NCBI GenBank assembly: GCA_030123645.1
Contig: JASJYE010000088.1
Span: forward strand, 1-8,231
DNA from: Candidatus Hydrogenedentota bacterium
Lineage (GTDB): Bacteria > Hydrogenedentota > Hydrogenedentia > Hydrogenedentales > GCA-2746185
DNA length: 8,231 nt
Reading direction: 5' to 3'
In this document: positions 1 to 5,931 of the stretch, in pieces
Layout of the letters: the number at the start of each line of letters is the position of its first letter
How positions within the stretch are numbered: position 1 is the stretch's first letter
The notes under the pieces: generated by a model
Database searches by the model: none
Seen by the model: only the letters and a program-made list of their open reading frames with translations
What the model was told of the DNA's origin: nothing
Made by a program: the position numbers and the translations under genes

Positions 1-50
1 GTTTCTTGGCTGACATTAGATGCTCGCCCAGTGGTTCCTTATCCCAATTT

Positions 51-81
51 CCCGCACAGCGGGTTCGAACTCGCAATGACA
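51..81 (-). repeat. Short inverted-repeat element containing TGTCATTGCGAG
   Basis: On the plus strand CCCGC-ACA-GCGGG (51-63) is a perfect 5-bp hairpin. It overlaps a near-perfect palindrome GCGGGTTCGAACTCGC (59-74). Read on the minus strand, 81-70 is exactly TGTCATTGCGAG, a 12-mer I recognise as the start of a dispersed intergenic repeat seen in many unrelated bacterial genomes. Only one copy is in this window, so the repeat status is inference from that resemblance. The rest of 1-245 shows no convincing gene, only a possible promoter for the downstream DinB-like gene. Confidence 0.35.
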
Positions 82-121
82 GGTGGGGCGGTTTGGGTGC
101 GGCGTCGTGGCGGAATCGCTT

Positions 122-150
122 TTGATCCTGTCGGACGAAGGGGCTACCAT
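122..150 (+). promoter_or_regulatory. Putative sigma-70-type promoter for the DinB-like gene
   Basis: TTGATC at 122-127 and TACCAT at 145-150 are separated by 17 bases. Each hexamer matches the sigma-70 consensus at four of six positions, including the key T, A and T of the -10 box. Transcription would start near 157, giving a leader of about 90 bases before the ATG at 246. This is a pattern match only, and the housekeeping sigma preference of the host is unknown. Confidence 0.3.
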
Positions 151-245
151 CGGACTGATTCGGCCCGCGGCATTCGCGAGCGGGTCCCTATGGGAGATCT
201 CGGGTTAGGCTTCTGAATCTATTGGACGATGCGAAGGAGAAGGGC

Positions 246-716
246 ATGGCGGACGAAAACTTGTTACAGTCGATGGATTTAGCGCGCGGGTATCTGCGCA
301 CCATCATTCATAAGCTGAGCGATGAACAACTCGTTATCGTGCCGGAGGGCGCGAGTAACAACGTGCTGTGGAACCTCGGTCATCTCGCCCTTTCCCATGC
401 GGGCCTGGCCTATGGCCCGTGCGGTCTCGAGTCCCCCGTGCCCGAGAGCTACGGCGAACTCTTCAAAGGCGGCACCTCCCCGGCGACCTGGGACAAAACG
501 CCTTCGGTCTCGGATGTGCAGGAGCAGTTCAAAGGCGTTCATGAACGTATGAAGGAGGATTACCGGAACGGAGTCTTCGATGGCTTTAAGCCGCGAGAAC
601 TCATGGCGGGCATAACCCTCGAGAATATCGAGCAGGCGCTGGGCTTCAACTTGATTCATGAAGGGGTGCACATTGGCGCCATGATTTCGATCCGTAATCT
701 TATGGGCGCGAACTAA
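246..716 (+). CDS. DinB superfamily metal-binding protein
   Basis: This 156-residue protein has the size and pattern of the DinB/YfiT four-helix-bundle superfamily, whose members bind a divalent metal through three histidines. Candidate ligands are H46 in the helix-two motif NLGHL and H138 and H142 in the C-terminal H-x3-H motif IHEGVHIG. The preceding W42 and the terminal helix with IGAM are also typical. Family members include bacillithiol- or mycothiol-dependent transferases and many damage-inducible proteins of unknown activity, so the substrate cannot be named. The ATG at 246 is preferred over an in-frame TTG at 222 because AAGGAG (234-239) lies six bases upstream of it and inside the longer version. 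It appears monocistronic: the next gene is about 100 bases away. There is no signal peptide or membrane segment, so it should be cytoplasmic. The family assignment is firm and the function is unknown. Confidence 0.85.
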   Translation: MADENLLQSMDLARGYLRTIIHKLSDEQLVIVPEGASNNVLWNLGHLALSHAGLAYGPCGLESPVPESYGELFKGGTSPATWDKTPSVSDVQEQFKGVHERMKEDYRNGVFDGFKPRELMAGITLENIEQALGFNLIHEGVHIGAMISIRNLMGAN

Positions 717-814
717 GTCCTCTTCGCCAATCGTTTGTCCGATGGGCTCGAAGCTATCCCAAGAGCCTGATTGTTGTCATTCTTTCATGAGAAGGTATTG
801 GCAGGAGCCGGCGT

Positions 815-1279
815 TTGGAAAGGCGCGCTGGGGGCGGCCGCTTCGGCATTAAGGACTATCCTGTGTCGGGGTGGTATACTGGCGATGTTGCGAAGATGCA
901 CGACCGAAACTGGGTGACTCGATTTATGACCGAAAGCTTTCGCGAACCCGGCAAGGCGGCGAGCTATGTAAGCTCGGGACTGAGCCATGATTTCCCTGAT
1001 GCCACGGTCGAGATCATCCGCTTGGCGGGACATGGGCGCAAGCAGCGGGTCTGCGAGACGAAGGACATCGACGAGGTGTTGAAAGAGATGTGCCGGGGCT
1101 CCGGACCCTCTCGAGTGGATTACCATCCCAACAACGCATACGGTTTCGTCGCCCAGATTGACTGCGGGGACGGCAACGGCCCGCTTTCCCGGGTCTTTGT
1201 TATCCTCACCGAGGTGAAAGGCAGGCCGATTGCCGTGGGGTCTCGGCCGAGTGTACGGCAAGCCTTCGAATTGGACTGA
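815..1279 (+). CDS. Hypothetical protein, unrecognised family
   Basis: I do not recognise this 154-residue protein. Its codon use, rich in G and C at third positions, and its alternating hydrophobic strands in the C-terminal half (for example YGFVAQIDC and RVFVILTEV, about residues 107-134) suggest a small globular alpha/beta protein. It has cysteines near residues 81, 93 and 115 but no recognisable metal motif, signal peptide or membrane helix. The start is uncertain. TTG at 815 has a good ribosome site AGGAG (803-807) seven bases upstream. An in-frame ATG at 896 would give a 127-residue protein starting MHDRNWVTRF, which looks like a more natural N-terminus but has no ribosome site. An extended -10 sequence at 872-880 would fit a near-leaderless message starting at 896. 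It converges on the minus-strand glycosyltransferase and its trailing stub. The opposite-strand reading frame here is judged a shadow. Confidence 0.6.
   Translation: MERRAGGGRFGIKDYPVSGWYTGDVAKMHDRNWVTRFMTESFREPGKAASYVSSGLSHDFPDATVEIIRLAGHGRKQRVCETKDIDEVLKEMCRGSGPSRVDYHPNNAYGFVAQIDCGDGNGPLSRVFVILTEVKGRPIAVGSRPSVRQAFELD
872..880 (+). promoter_or_regulatory. Possible extended -10 promoter element
   Basis: TGG followed by TATACT (872-880) fits the extended -10 pattern TGnTATAAT with one mismatch. No good -35 box lies 16-18 bases upstream, which extended -10 promoters can tolerate. Transcription would begin near 887, about nine bases before the ATG at 896. That would matter only if 896 rather than 815 is the true start of the hypothetical gene. 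A chance match inside coding sequence is quite possible. Confidence 0.2.
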
Positions 1280-1308
1280 TCGGGCCCCAACGCTCACCGC
1301 CCCGAAGG

Positions 1309-1377
1309 TTACGCTGCCGCGCTGCCGATGGCGCCAAGACCGATGACGATAATGTCGAAGTGGTTTTCAGCGGGCAT
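1309..1377 (-). pseudogene. N-terminal remnant of a FAD-dependent oxidoreductase (sarcosine oxidase/DAO type)
   Basis: Reading the minus strand from ATG at 1377 gives 22 codons and then TAA (1311-1309). Residues 6-22 are HFDIIVIGLGAIGSAAA, the first beta strand and GxGxxG dinucleotide-binding loop of the DAO family. They closely resemble the start of monomeric sarcosine oxidase and N-methyltryptophan oxidase proteins, which are normally about 370-390 residues. The next expected segment (a helix like YHLARRG) is replaced by a stop, and no convincing continuation was found in any minus frame. The stub begins 15 bases after the stop of the family 2 glycosyltransferase and in the same direction, as if it had been the next gene of that operon. 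It has no clear ribosome site. Breakage by deletion, rearrangement or misassembly near 1309 is inferred. The family call rests on 17 residues. Confidence 0.6.
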
Positions 1378-1392
1378 TCGTGGTGGGTCGCG

Positions 1393-2241
1393 TCACTCTT
1401 CCGTTCCAGCTTTGTTTATGGGAGGTTCTGCGGAATTCGCTTCCTCGGATTCGTTCGCTTCGGAATCCTGCAGCAGGTCGTCGAGGATGAGAAGACGCTC
1501 AAACCAAATCTTGAGCAGCGTCGCGAGATAACGGCGGCCCATTGCGCGAAGTTTGAGCTTGGATGAGCCCCACATGCGCCCCGACCACGAGATCGGGAAC
1601 TGGGCGATGCGGAAGCGGCGAATGAGCGCGGACAGCGACATTTCGATCGTGATGTTGAAGTGCGCGGCGTGCAGCGGCATGATCGCATCGATCACGTGCC
1701 GGCGGTAGGCCTTGAAGGCGTTCGTCATGTCGTTGTGCCGGGTCATGAACATGACGCGTATGAGGTTATTCACGGCGCGCTGGATAAGGAGCTTCAGCAG
1801 CGGATAGTGCATCACCTTGCTGCCTTGCATGAATCGGGATCCGAAGGCGCAGTCGTAGCCTTCCTCCAGTTTCCGGTAGCAAAGCACGGCATCGTCTGGG
1901 CTGTCGGAAAGGTCCGCCATGATGATCGCGACGGCCTCGCCGGTATAGTGCTGGAGGCCGCAGCGGATGGCCCGCCCAAGGCCGCCTGGAGGCCCGTTGT
2001 GCACCAGACGAATCTCAGGATAATCCGCTTTCATGGCTTCCACGACCGCTGCCGTATCATCCGTGCTGTTGTCGTTGACGATGACCAATTCGAAAGGGAT
2101 CTGCTCGCTTCGTAGCAGCGTTGCGAAGTGCTCGATGACCGTTCCGACGTTTTCCGACTCGTTGTACGCCGGGATGACGATGGAATACAGGAGCGTGTTC
2201 CGGGGCACGGGGACTCGCGGACGAGAGGACTGGACGGCCAT
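1393..2241 (-). CDS. Glycosyltransferase family 2, dolichol-phosphate mannosyltransferase-like
   Basis: The 282-residue protein has a complete GT-A fold signature. It has PAYNE at 24-28, the nucleotide-binding segment VNDNSTDDT at 55-63, a DxD-equivalent MADLSDSPDD at 109-117 (D110 and D113), GSRF at 134-137, FKAYRR near 176-181 and WSGRMWGSSKLK at 219-230. This order is typical of DPM1/GtrB-like enzymes, which move a sugar from GDP- or UDP-sugar to a polyprenyl phosphate on the cytoplasmic membrane face. There is no C-terminal pair of membrane helices as in GtrB or ArnC, so it resembles the soluble DPM1 form. The acceptor and sugar are not determined by sequence. The tail from about 257 is strongly acidic. 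ATG at 2241 has GGGAG (2256-2252) ten bases upstream. It is divergent from the polysaccharide operon, which supports a role in the same glycan, and is followed by an oxidoreductase stub. Confidence 0.88.
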   Translation of the reverse strand: MAVQSSRPRVPVPRNTLLYSIVIPAYNESENVGTVIEHFATLLRSEQIPFELVIVNDNSTDDTAAVVEAMKADYPEIRLVHNGPPGGLGRAIRCGLQHYTGEAVAIIMADLSDSPDDAVLCYRKLEEGYDCAFGSRFMQGSKVMHYPLLKLLIQRAVNNLIRVMFMTRHNDMTNAFKAYRRHVIDAIMPLHAAHFNITIEMSLSALIRRFRIAQFPISWSGRMWGSSKLKLRAMGRRYLATLLKIWFERLLILDDLLQDSEANESEEANSAEPPINKAGTEE

Positions 2242-2276
2242 CGATGAACTGCTCCCAAGGACCAGCGGGTGGCGGC

Positions 2277-2305
2277 AGTATAGCGGCTTCGGTTGTGCCG
2301 CTCAA
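2277..2305 (-). promoter_or_regulatory. Putative promoter of the family 2 glycosyltransferase with a palindrome in the spacer
   Basis: On the minus strand TTGAGC (2305-2300) and TATACT (2282-2277) are separated by exactly 17 bases, a good sigma-70-type match. The start site would be near 2270, leaving a leader of about 29 bases that contains the GGGAG ribosome site. The inverted repeat AGCGGC/GCCGCT (2282-2287 and 2297-2302, nine-base gap) fills the spacer and touches both boxes. This is the geometry of an operator for a dimeric repressor, though no regulator is identified. Confidence 0.42.
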
Positions 2306-2340
2306 CGCTTCGAGAGTAGGCAGCGCCTTTGAAACGCGAA

Positions 2341-2369
2341 TTGATTCTGCCTACATAAACTATTAACAT
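2341..2369 (+). promoter_or_regulatory. Putative promoter of the polysaccharide operon
   Basis: TTGATT (2341-2346) and TAACAT (2364-2369) are separated by 17 bases, each matching four of six consensus positions. They lie in the only AT-rich patch of the window (about 2335-2405). Transcription would start near 2376 and leave a leader of about 117 bases before the ATG at 2493. Neighbouring alternatives such as TTGAAA at 2329-2334 exist, so the exact boxes are uncertain even though the location is sensible. Confidence 0.35.
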
Positions 2370-2423
2370 GCAATTAGTTATGAGTCTGCGTCGACTATTA
2401 CTCCTTTCGACCCGCTTCGCCTA

Positions 2424-2462
2424 CTCTGGATTGAGACTTGCAGAATCCTCAGAGGTCTTTTT
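2424..2462 (+). promoter_or_regulatory. Leader with two mutually exclusive stems and a T run (possible attenuator)
   Basis: Two stems compete in the operon leader. CTCTG (2424-2428) can pair with CAGAG (2450-2454). GAGACTT (2433-2439) can pair with AGGTCTT (2453-2459, with two G-U pairs), and this second stem runs into TTTTT (2458-2462). The second stem followed by T residues resembles a weak intrinsic terminator 30 bases before the first gene. The stems are short, so this is suggestive only. Confidence 0.2.
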
Positions 2463-2492
2463 GCGCCTGGGGCGCGCGGTCGAGGGCAGGTG

Positions 2493-3620
2493 ATGCATGT
2501 GCTCTTGGACGGCATGCAGGCCGTAAATAAGAGTGGAATAGGGAGTTACACCTGCGCGCTGATGCGAGAATTGCCCGCTGTCAGTAAGGATCTCGAGCTT
2601 CGCGCCTTGTGTCCGTTCACGATGCTGGAGGAATTCAAGGAAGTCGAATCGATGTCTTTGGTCCCGTGCACAGACGCCCGATCCCCACTTGCCTCGCTTC
2701 ACCGAAGCTTCGTCATGGCCAAAAGCGTGGGCCGCCAACCCACGGATCTCCTTCACTATCCGGCAAGCTTTACACGCTTTCTGGGCAGCGGACTTTCGCG
2801 GGCCTCAAAAGTCATTCTAACGGTGCACGACCTGAGTTTCTTGCGTGAGCCCGGCTGGTTTCGCTGGGACCGGTCTGTATATTACCGGGCGATGATCCGT
2901 CGAAGCGTGCGGCACGCGACCAGGATTCTTGCGGATTCCGAAGCGACGTCGCGAGACCTTCAAGACTACCTTGACGTCGATCCGTCCCGAATCGATGTCA
3001 CGCCCTTAGGTGTCGATTCGCGTTTTCGACCGGCCTCGGACAATGAAGTCGCGCGCGCGAGGGAAACCTATAAACTTCCAAAAACGTTTTTCCTCTTTGT
3101 CGGCACACTGGAACCTCGGAAGAATGTGCCGCGGCTGATACAGGCCTTCGATAGCATCGCCGGCGAGTGCGAGGCTGATTTGGCGATCGCGGGACGCGAC
3201 GGCTGGAAGTTTGACAGCATTTACGATGCCGCGGCGGCCGCAAAACACTCCGGGCGGATACACTTCCTCGGGTATGTCGCGGACGATATGCTTCCCGCAG
3301 TCCTGAGCGCCGCGGAGGCCTTCGTATGGCCGAGTTTGTGGGAAGGATTCGGTCTCCCGCCTCTTGAAGCGATGGCTTGTGGAGCGCCCGTCATCACGTC
3401 GAACACTTCAAGTTTGCCCGAAGTTGTTGGCGACGCTGCGTTGACTGTTCCACCGGAGGACGCAGATGCTATCGCCCATGCGATGCGATCTTTGCTTGCG
3501 GATCCGGAGCTGCGCAGGTCTCTAAGGGATAGGGGAATGAGACGTGCCGGGGAGTTCACGTGGAGACGTACGGCCGAGCAGACTTATGCGGCGTATCGCA
3601 AGGCCTGTGAGATGAATTGA
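2493..3620 (+). CDS. Glycosyltransferase family 4 (GT-B fold)
   Basis: This 375-residue protein is a full-length retaining GT-B enzyme of CAZy family 4. The N-terminal acceptor domain has the glycine loop SGIGSY (14-19) and VHDLS (111-115). The C-terminal nucleotide-sugar domain starts with LFVGTLEPRKN (201-211), whose R209 and K210 contact the donor phosphates in family structures. It carries the EX7E motif in WEGFGLPPLE (E284 and E292) followed by the usual ACGAPVI. It resembles O-antigen mannosyl- or rhamnosyltransferases, but the sugar cannot be fixed. No membrane helix is present, so it should act at the cytoplasmic face of the inner membrane. ATG at 2493 is preferred to the adjacent GTG at 2490 because GAGGG (2482-2486) is then six bases away. 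It is the first gene of the four-gene plus-strand operon. Confidence 0.88.
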   Translation: MHVLLDGMQAVNKSGIGSYTCALMRELPAVSKDLELRALCPFTMLEEFKEVESMSLVPCTDARSPLASLHRSFVMAKSVGRQPTDLLHYPASFTRFLGSGLSRASKVILTVHDLSFLREPGWFRWDRSVYYRAMIRRSVRHATRILADSEATSRDLQDYLDVDPSRIDVTPLGVDSRFRPASDNEVARARETYKLPKTFFLFVGTLEPRKNVPRLIQAFDSIAGECEADLAIAGRDGWKFDSIYDAAAAAKHSGRIHFLGYVADDMLPAVLSAAEAFVWPSLWEGFGLPPLEAMACGAPVITSNTSSLPEVVGDAALTVPPEDADAIAHAMRSLLADPELRRSLRDRGMRRAGEFTWRRTAEQTYAAYRKACEMN

Positions 3621-3627
3621 GCGCGTT

Positions 3628-4743
3628 GTGAAGATTCTGCACGTCTACAAGGATTTTGACCCGCCCGTGCACGGGGGCATGGAAAGGCATATGGCGCTGA
3701 TGTGCCGTTTCCAGCGCGAATGGGCCGATGTTCGGGCGCTGACGTGCAGCCGAAGACTTCGGACTGCGGCGGCGACGCGCGGCGGGACTGAGGTGAGGGA
3801 AGTGGGGGAGTGGGCACGCTTTCAGAGCGCGCCCGTGTCGCCGATGTTCCCGTACTATCTTCGGGCGATGGAGGCGGACGTGGTTGTGATTCATGTGCCG
3901 AATCCCACCGCCGAACTCAGCTATCTTTTGTCACGGCCTCGCGGGAAACTTGTGGTTCGCTACCAGAGCGATGTTGTGCGTCAGGCCGCTGCGATGAAGG
4001 TATACCGTCCCTTTTTGATGAAATTCCTGTCCAAAGCTGATATTATTCTTGCCGCATCGGAACAATACCTAAGCACGTCTTCCGCCCTACAGCCTTTCCT
4101 CGACAAGTGCCGGGTCGTCCCGTTGGGAATCGTAGCTGAAGAGTTTGCTCCTCCTGATTCAGATTGTATCCGGGCGTTGCGCGAGCGGTATGGAGGGCGA
4201 TTTGTCCTCTTTTCGGGGCGGCATCGCTACTATAAAGGTTTGGAGTATTTGGTGAGGGCGGCCGAAAAAATCGATGCGCGCGTTGTAATTGCCGGTACGG
4301 GTCCTGAACGTGCCCGGACGGAAGCATTGGCCCGGGAGCTTGGCGCCGGCGTCGAATTCGTAGGGGCACTTAGCCACGAGGAGCTCGTCGCGCATCTACA
4401 CGCTTGCGAGGTGATGGCGTTTCCGTCCGTCGACCGTAGCGAGGCCTTCGGGGTCTCGATGCTGGAGGCGCATGCCTGCGGCACTCCGGTCGTCGCGACG
4501 ACGCTTGGGACAGGGGTCGAGTACGTGAATCTGCACGAAAAGACCGGGCTGAATGTCCCGCCGCGCGACGCTGAGGCCCTCTCAGCATCGATCAATGAGT
4601 TGTTGCACAATGCCGATCTTCGCGGCCGGCTGGGTGAGACGGCGCGCGCCCGTGTGTTCAAGGACTTCGATGCGCGGCGCATCGCCCGGGTCGAGTTCGA
4701 GATCTACCAGGAAGTGGTCGAATGTCCCAAAACTGGTATCTAA
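3628..4743 (+). CDS. Glycosyltransferase family 4 (GT-B fold), second copy
   Basis: This 371-residue protein has the same fold as the preceding gene but clearly different sequence, so it probably makes a different linkage. It has HGGMERH (15-21), the common N-terminal acceptor-domain loop, then YQSDVVRQ (112-119), the donor-site segment FSGRHRYYKGLEYL (196-209, with R198 and K203) and the EX7E motif SEAFGVSMLE (E272 and E280) followed by ACGTPVVAT. The donor is probably a nucleotide hexose, but the identity is unknown. The start is GTG at 3628, only seven bases after the upstream stop and without a clear ribosome site, so translation is likely coupled to the gene before it. Its last 22 bases overlap the WecA-like gene. 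It is cytoplasmic or peripheral to the inner membrane. Confidence 0.87.
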   Translation: MKILHVYKDFDPPVHGGMERHMALMCRFQREWADVRALTCSRRLRTAAATRGGTEVREVGEWARFQSAPVSPMFPYYLRAMEADVVVIHVPNPTAELSYLLSRPRGKLVVRYQSDVVRQAAAMKVYRPFLMKFLSKADIILAASEQYLSTSSALQPFLDKCRVVPLGIVAEEFAPPDSDCIRALRERYGGRFVLFSGRHRYYKGLEYLVRAAEKIDARVVIAGTGPERARTEALARELGAGVEFVGALSHEELVAHLHACEVMAFPSVDRSEAFGVSMLEAHACGTPVVATTLGTGVEYVNLHEKTGLNVPPRDAEALSASINELLHNADLRGRLGETARARVFKDFDARRIARVEFEIYQEVVECPKTGI

Positions 4744-5918
4744 TATTCAGTTACGTATTGCTGGAGTCCTTCATCATTGCTATCTGCCTTACCGGCTTGA
4801 TGCGGGTTCTCGCGCTCCGCTGGGGCATTGTCGACCAGCCGGGCGACCGGAAGATGCACAGCGAGCCGGTTCCGCTGCTGGGGGGCGTGGCCATCTATCT
4901 AACGTTCAACATCGTGATCCTTCTGAATTTGGGCCTGCTGATGTTGGCCACCGAGTTGGGCTTCGTTTGGCTGCAAGAAAATGTCTGGTCCTTCCTGGGC
5001 ACAACTACATTACGGCTCCTGTTTGGGATCTTCGCGGGTGCATTTATTATCTTTCTACTGGGAATCGTCGACGATATTAAGATATTGAGCGCCGAAGTCA
5101 AACTGGTCGGACAGGTGGCCGCGGCGCTGATTCTGGTGGTATCAGGGATCCGTCTTGACATTTTTCTTGAGCCGATTATCGGAGGGCTGCCGCTGATCGA
5201 TCGGCTATCCGAAACGCAGTTCCAGTGGTTTCTTACCGGCGTTTCAGGCTTAGTCACAATCATTTGGGTTGTCGCCATTACGAACGCCGCGAACTTTTTG
5301 GATAACATGGACGGCCTGTGCGGCGGCGTATCGGGCATTGCTGCCTTGTCCTTTTTCCTGTGCGTGCTTCCACAGCAAGAGTATTTCCTCTGTGTATTGT
5401 TGATGGTCTTCGCTGGGTCGGTGGCGGGCTTTCTATATCACAATTTAAACCCCGCCAGAATTTTCATGGGAGACGCGGGCTCAATGTTCTGCGGCTTTAT
5501 CCTCGCGACAGTCCCCGTGCTGGGTACCTTTTACACACCCTCCAGTCCGTCTCGCATTGCCGTAGCCGCGCCGCTCCTGGCGCTTTCCGTCTTTCTCTTC
5601 GACGCTTTGAGTGTAATTGTGATTCGCATTCGAAACGGCGAATCCATCATGAAGGGCGACAAGCGGCATTTTTCGCACCGCCTCGTTGAGTTGGGCATGA
5701 CGCCTCGCCAGGCGGTCGAGTTCATCTTTCTCGTCGCTGCCGTGACGGGTCTCGGCGGCGCGCTCTTGTCTCAGGTTGGCGTTTCAGGCACGCTGGTGAT
5801 TCTCGCGCAGACGACAGGTATATTTCTGCTGATCGTATTGCTCATGAACGCTGTGAAAACCTCCGAAAAGGGCCCAATTGAACAAGAAGCGGAAGAGGAA
5901 GAAGCGGAGATCCCCTGA
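4722..5918 (+). CDS. WecA/TagO-like undecaprenyl-phosphate glycosyl-1-phosphate transferase
   Basis: This 398-residue polytopic membrane protein belongs to the MraY/WecA family (PF00953), which transfers HexNAc-1-phosphate from a UDP-sugar to undecaprenyl phosphate and so starts glycan synthesis. Family motifs appear in order: VDQPGDRKMH (37-46) with the following PLLGG, the magnesium-site pair in GIVDD (D117 and D118), NFLDNMDGL (191-199), FMGDAGS (248-254) and KRHFSHRL (314-321, H316 and H319), the equivalent of the cytoplasmic histidine loop. About ten hydrophobic segments are visible. Absence of the MraY-specific peptidoglycan context and the glycosyltransferase neighbours favour WecA/TagO over MraY. 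The sugar is probably GlcNAc or a related HexNAc, by inference. ATG at 4722 has AGGAAG (4709-4714) seven bases upstream, inside the previous gene. The C-terminal tail is unusually glutamate-rich (388-396). Confidence 0.9.
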   Translation: MSQNWYLIFSYVLLESFIIAICLTGLMRVLALRWGIVDQPGDRKMHSEPVPLLGGVAIYLTFNIVILLNLGLLMLATELGFVWLQENVWSFLGTTTLRLLFGIFAGAFIIFLLGIVDDIKILSAEVKLVGQVAAALILVVSGIRLDIFLEPIIGGLPLIDRLSETQFQWFLTGVSGLVTIIWVVAITNAANFLDNMDGLCGGVSGIAALSFFLCVLPQQEYFLCVLLMVFAGSVAGFLYHNLNPARIFMGDAGSMFCGFILATVPVLGTFYTPSSPSRIAVAAPLLALSVFLFDALSVIVIRIRNGESIMKGDKRHFSHRLVELGMTPRQAVEFIFLVAAVTGLGGALLSQVGVSGTLVILAQTTGIFLLIVLLMNAVKTSEKGPIEQEAEEEEAEIP

Positions 5919-5931
5919 GGCGTCGCGCCCG

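Noticed and set aside
59..75. GGGTTCGAACTCGC resembling a tRNA T-arm
   Set aside because: The hairpin loop is six bases, no acceptor, D or anticodon arms can be drawn around it on either strand, and the palindrome explains it.
31..216. Plus-strand 61-codon frame at the left edge
   Set aside because: It runs through the hairpin/repeat element, is rich in arginine and glycine without recognisable domains, and has no ribosome site at its start.
745..767. GGCTC/GAGCC inverted repeat after the DinB-like gene as a terminator
   Set aside because: Only five base pairs with a 13-base loop and no following T run.
785..1297. Minus-strand 170-codon frame opposite the hypothetical gene, including a stretch QFEGLPYTRPRPHGNR that loosely recalls the PH..GSSHG.TR segment of sarcosine oxidases at about the expected distance from the 1309-1377 stub
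   Set aside because: It is in a different frame from the stub, later oxidase motifs are missing, and the plus-strand gene has better codon use and more protein-like strands. The resemblance is probably chance, though a decayed frameshifted oxidase cannot be fully excluded.
1660..2115. Plus-strand 151-codon frame inside the family 2 glycosyltransferase
   Set aside because: It is antisense to a gene with complete GT-A motifs, and its histidine- and valine-rich composition is typical of a reverse-frame shadow.
2271..2286. GGCGGCAGTATAG as an ops/JUMPstart element of O-antigen operons
   Set aside because: Several mismatches to GGCGGTAGCGTG, and it lies upstream of the proposed start of the plus-strand transcript, where RfaH recruitment would not work; it overlaps the minus-strand -10 box instead.
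4230..4682. Minus-strand 150-codon frame inside the second family 4 glycosyltransferase
   Set aside because: Serine/alanine/arginine-rich low-complexity translation opposite a gene with intact catalytic motifs.
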